A program made the position numbers and the translations under genes. DNA of 64,000 nucleotides from an uncultured Rhodospirillaceae bacterium (GTDB taxonomy: Bacteria; Pseudomonadota; Alphaproteobacteria; Rhodospirillales; Rhodospirillaceae), in assembly GCA_943787205.1 (NCBI GenBank), contig CALSLN010000009.1, positions 62,001-126,000 on the forward strand, read 5' to 3'. The notes under the pieces were generated by a model, which was not told the origin of the DNA, made no database searches, and worked only from the letters and a program-made list of their open reading frames with translations. Position 1 is the stretch's first letter; the number at the start of each line of letters is the position of its first letter. Positions 61,462 through 64,000 of the stretch are shown here, piece after piece.

Positions 61462-62499
61462 TTAGCTCATGGACTTAAAGTTAACGACTTGGTCAACCAG
61501 AGCATCGCGCTCGTCGCCGCTCATCGGGATCAAACCACGCTCTTCTAGATAGCCTTCTTCAGCAGAGGCATCGTCAGATACAAACTCGAGAACAAATTCA
61601 CGCAATCCAGGAATGGCATCGAGGTGAGCTTTCTTGACGTAGAAGTACAACGGCCGCGAAACCGCATAGCTTCCGTCTGCAATGTTTTCGAAGGTGGCTT
61701 CAGATCCGTTAATCGTGCTGGCCTGCACCTTGTCCATATTTTGATCGAGAAAACTGTAACCAAATATACCAAGTGCGTTCTTGTTGGCATCCAGTTTCTG
61801 AACGATCAGGTTGTCGTTCTCGCCAGCTTCAATGTAGGCACCATCTTCACGAACGCTGTGACAGATTGCTTGAAAGCGTTTCTTGTCTTGGTCTTTAACA
61901 GCCTTGATCCAATCAAACGCTTTGCAACCGGACTCCATGGCCAATTCTGCGAAAGCATCGCGTGTCCCGGATGTGGGCGGCGGACCCAAGACTTCAATTT
62001 TGGCGTCTGGCAGAGCTGGGTTGACGTCTTTCCACGTCTTGGCGTCGTTTGGCTTAAGGGCGCCATTGCCATCAGGAACGTCTTTAGCGAGGGCCAAGAA
62101 AATATCCCGCGTGGTAAGGTTATACTTGGCAACGCCGCTAGCATTCGCAAGTACGATGCCGTCATAACCAACCTTAACCTCGACGATATCTGCGACACCG
62201 TTCTTCGCACAAAGCTCGACTTCAGAAGACTTAATAGCCCGGGAGGCATTCGCCACATCCGGGGTGCCCTCACCAACCCCGGAGCAAAAGAGTTTAAACC
62301 CTCCGCCCGTACCAGTGCTTTCAACAACCGGCGTTTTGAAGTTGGTTGAACGGCCGAATCGTTCTGCCACAACGGTAGAGAATGGATAAACTGTAGACGA
62401 CCCAACAACGCGAACCTCGTCGCGTGCAAACACTACACTGGTTACTGACATGCTCAGCGCTGACGCGATCATGAGTGCCGGAATATTCGTTCTCTTCAT
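61462..62499 (-). CDS. pstS: Phosphate-binding protein PstS
   Basis: This periplasmic phosphate-binding protein starts the Pst import route. The 345-residue product has a signal peptide (LMIASALSMSVTSVVFARDE), then the phosphate-binding motifs: VVGSSTVYPFSTVVAERF, ESTGTGGGFKLFCSGVGEGTPD (Gly-rich phosphate loop), DVANASRAI and PPTSGTRDAF (second loop). The FCSGVGEGTPD form is typical of alphaproteobacteria. AAGGAT precedes the ATG. Two PhoB-type boxes lie 88-140 bases upstream, so it is likely induced when phosphate runs low. Confidence 0.96.
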   Translation of the reverse strand: MKRTNIPALMIASALSMSVTSVVFARDEVRVVGSSTVYPFSTVVAERFGRSTNFKTPVVESTGTGGGFKLFCSGVGEGTPDVANASRAIKSSEVELCAKNGVADIVEVKVGYDGIVLANASGVAKYNLTTRDIFLALAKDVPDGNGALKPNDAKTWKDVNPALPDAKIEVLGPPPTSGTRDAFAELAMESGCKAFDWIKAVKDQDKKRFQAICHSVREDGAYIEAGENDNLIVQKLDANKNALGIFGYSFLDQNMDKVQASTINGSEATFENIADGSYAVSRPLYFYVKKAHLDAIPGLREFVLEFVSDDASAEEGYLEERGLIPMSGDERDALVDQVVNFKSMS

Positions 62500-62556
62500 T
62501 TTCTATATCCTTAGAAATTCACTATTGCGAAAGAGCTTATCCCTTCCGCTGCATGT

Positions 62557-62580
62557 GACCTTTTAGGTCTCATGAGAGAC
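62557..62580 (-). promoter_or_regulatory. Overlapping small hairpins in the pstS leader
   Basis: GACCT-TTT-AGGTC (62557-62569) and GTCTC-ATGA-GAGAC (62567-62580) are two perfect 5-bp hairpins that share three bases, so they cannot form together. They lie between the Pho boxes and pstS. The -10 element could also be in this stretch. Their role is not shown. Confidence 0.3.
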
Positions 62581-62586
62581 GGCTTC

Positions 62587-62639
62587 TTGACAGTTACGTT
62601 ACCGTTTTATGAAGAAGCTTTATTACAGTTTTGTGACAG
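62587..62639 (-). promoter_or_regulatory. pstS promoter: Two PhoB boxes upstream of pstS
   Basis: On the minus strand CTGTCAC-AAAA-CTGTAAT (+ 62639-62622) closely matches the Pho box pattern of two CTGTCAT-like heptamers 4 bases apart. A second box, CGGTAAC-GTAA-CTGTCAA (+ 62604-62587), follows after a gap of 17 bases and is less perfect in its first half. They are well placed to activate pstS and the whole pst-phoU-phoB run. The sites are inferred from the consensus. Confidence 0.8.
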
Positions 62640-62745
62640 TAGTGTTGCGGTCTAACGAAGGATTCCACGTGCAGAGCGCAAAACGAAGGCCGTATAAGAC
62701 ACCTACACATATTATATGGCTGCTCTTTGGTTGCCTGTAACCCAA

Positions 62746-62796
62746 ACGTCACATTTTCTTCACCGTTCGTTCACTGAAGCGTCACCGAGCCGTCAC
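62746..62796 (+). promoter_or_regulatory. Five-fold PhoB half-site array upstream of the porin gene
   Basis: The heptamers ACGTCAC, TCTTCAC, CGTTCAC, GCGTCAC and CCGTCAC begin at 62746, 62757, 62768, 62779 and 62790, exactly 11 bases apart. They share TCAC and differ from CTGTCAC mainly at the first three bases. The 11-base period is one helical turn and is what PhoB dimers require. They end 63 bases before the porin ATG. Five half-sites give two full boxes plus one spare. Confidence 0.75.
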
Positions 62797-62858
62797 TCCG
62801 CCGGCTCACTAAGACCTCGTCATTCACGGACATAAAAATCACAAGGACAGAAAATAAA

Positions 62859-64000
62859 ATGACGAAGAGAAAGATAGGACTCCTACTCAGCGCAACGGCA
62901 ATGAGCCTCGTTCTTACCCCGATGGGCGCCAGTGCACAGTCGCAACAAGATCTGCAAATTCAGATCAATGCCATGCAGCTTCAACTGGAAGCCATGCAAA
63001 AGCAGCTGGAGAGCAAAGGCTCGGGCGACGATGTCAAAGTTAAATGGGAGCCAGCCCCTTCGATCAGCAGCCCTGACGGTAAATTCGAGATGAACCTCCG
63101 AGGGCGTATTCTAGTCGACTCCTCATGGATATCAGACGACAACAACACGATAGATACAAAAGCAACTGAGTTCCGCGCAGCGCGATTGGGTATCGAAGGC
63201 AAAGCATGGAAGGTCGTCAAATACAAATTTGAAAGTGATTTCGCGGGCAATGAAGTCGACGTCAAAGATGCCTACTTAGAATGGAAAACTAACCCAGGAA
63301 TAAAACTCACCGCAGGTCAATTTAAGACACCGAACTCCCTGGACGAACAAACCAGTTCTCGACACATATCCGTCATGGAGCGGGCATCCTTTACAGATGC
63401 CTTCGAATTGGCCCGCCGCATTGGCGTAGGCGTCGGAATGGGCGGGGACGATTGGACGGCTAAAATCGGAGCGTTTCGCGGCTCCAACGGAATTGACGAA
63501 GAGAACGAAGGCTCAGAATACGCCGGTCGCTTTACCTATAGCCCCAAGTTCAACGACGTCCAAACCCACATCGGCGGATCTTTTCGCGCGCGCAATGCCG
63601 GTGACCAGTCAGACTTCCGCTATCGTCAGCGCCCACATCAGCATCTATCACCAACACGGTTCGTGAATACGGATCGTATTGCTGACAAGGACTTTTTCTA
63701 CGGTGCCGAGTTGGGAGCCATCGCCGGGCCGTTTTGGGCCGTCGCCGAATACAGCGCCTTAAAAGCAGATACGGATGATGCGGTTCTCGACGACCCAACC
63801 TTCACCGGCGGTTACGCTGAAGTTGGATATTTTCTCACAGGAGAAACGCGCGGCTATAAAGCAGATAAAGGTGCCTGGGATCGCCCCAAGGTTAACAACC
63901 CGGTCAATGAAGGCGGTATGGGGGCCTGGGCTGTTACGGCGCGCTACGATACTATCGACCTGACAGAGCCAGGTTACCAAGGCGGCGATCAGGACTCCAT
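62859..64000 (+). CDS. Phosphate-selective porin (OprO/OprP-like), 5' part
   Basis: This outer-membrane porin should pass phosphate to PstS. The visible 380 residues begin with a signal peptide (LLLSATAMSLVLTPMGASAQ), a short coiled-coil (QDLQIQINAMQLQLEAMQKQ), then the Porin_O_P barrel: FEMNLRGRILVDSSW, FRAARLGIEGKAWKVVKYKF, AYLEWKTNPGIKLTAGQFKTP, FTDAFELARRIGVGVG and FFYGAELGAIAGPFWAVAEY. The frame is open to the window end, and the C-terminus lies beyond. AAGGA is 11-12 bases upstream of the ATG. It is divergent from pstS and is probably in the same PHO regulon. Confidence 0.92.
   Translation, partial: MTKRKIGLLLSATAMSLVLTPMGASAQSQQDLQIQINAMQLQLEAMQKQLESKGSGDDVKVKWEPAPSISSPDGKFEMNLRGRILVDSSWISDDNNTIDTKATEFRAARLGIEGKAWKVVKYKFESDFAGNEVDVKDAYLEWKTNPGIKLTAGQFKTPNSLDEQTSSRHISVMERASFTDAFELARRIGVGVGMGGDDWTAKIGAFRGSNGIDEENEGSEYAGRFTYSPKFNDVQTHIGGSFRARNAGDQSDFRYRQRPHQHLSPTRFVNTDRIADKDFFYGAELGAIAGPFWAVAEYSALKADTDDAVLDDPTFTGGYAEVGYFLTGETRGYKADKGAWDRPKVNNPVNEGGMGAWAVTARYDTIDLTEPGYQGGDQDS

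Overview
The window is a stretch of chromosome from an alphaproteobacterium. The best evidence is the order ddl-ftsQ-ftsA-ftsZ-lpxC-bamD-recN-ligA, typical of that class, plus a PstA with the long N-terminal domain seen in alphaproteobacteria. Three TonB-dependent receptors, Tat-exported enzymes and a phosphate-selective porin suggest a free-living, probably aquatic, nutrient-scavenging heterotroph. That lifestyle is inference; species and genus cannot be read from the sequence. No rRNA, tRNA, CRISPR array or insertion sequence was found.

Layout. 1-10.2 kb: cell-division and envelope block on the + strand (end of ddl, ftsQ, ftsA, ftsZ, terminator, lpxC, bamD, recN, ligA). A 43-codon reading frame fills the ftsA-ftsZ gap and overlaps both neighbours. 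10.4-15 kb: LysR regulator divergent from a glutathione transferase gene with a perfect palindrome between them, then a flavin-binding protein, a membrane protein, a response regulator and gluQRS. 15-21 kb: minus-strand set with an IclR regulator, a TonB receptor, two exported VOC-fold proteins and a Tat-exported M24 peptidase-like enzyme, probably one uptake-and-processing operon. 21-29.3 kb: aminopeptidase P, prmA, uvrD/pcrA, a CLC channel and metF. 29.5-36 kb: mlaA-mlaC and two more TonB receptors. 36-42 kb: an MmgE/PrpD protein, ettA, a TPR glycosyltransferase-like protein, a DUF1838-like Tat protein and a small unknown protein. 42-50 kb: cysD-cysNC (sulfate activation), a tannase/feruloyl-esterase-like enzyme, a MATE pump and two alpha/beta hydrolases. 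50-56.8 kb: oxidoreductase/transporter operon (flavoprotein, MFS, SDR, Gfo/Idh), an orphan peptide-type binding protein and a nitrobindin-like protein. 56.9-64 kb: PHO regulon, with pstS-pstC-pstA-pstB-phoU-phoB on the minus strand divergent from a phosphate porin gene that runs off the end. The shared intergenic region holds two sets of PhoB-type direct repeats.

Three genes between 19.3 and 28.8 kb (TonB receptor, aminopeptidase P, metF) are broken only by single-base insertions. I count eight: seven in short homopolymer runs of 3-6 bases and one in a 2-base run. Each reconstructs to a normal family member when the extra base is removed. Because metF is rarely dispensable and no deletion is needed, consensus error in this stretch is more likely than gene decay.

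No wholly new system can be proven from this sequence. The best candidates for a second look are the TonB receptor / exported VOC pair / Tat-M24 operon, the ftsA-ftsZ bridging ORF, the double Pho-box region and the flavoprotein-MFS-SDR-Gfo operon, whose SDR lacks the catalytic tyrosine.
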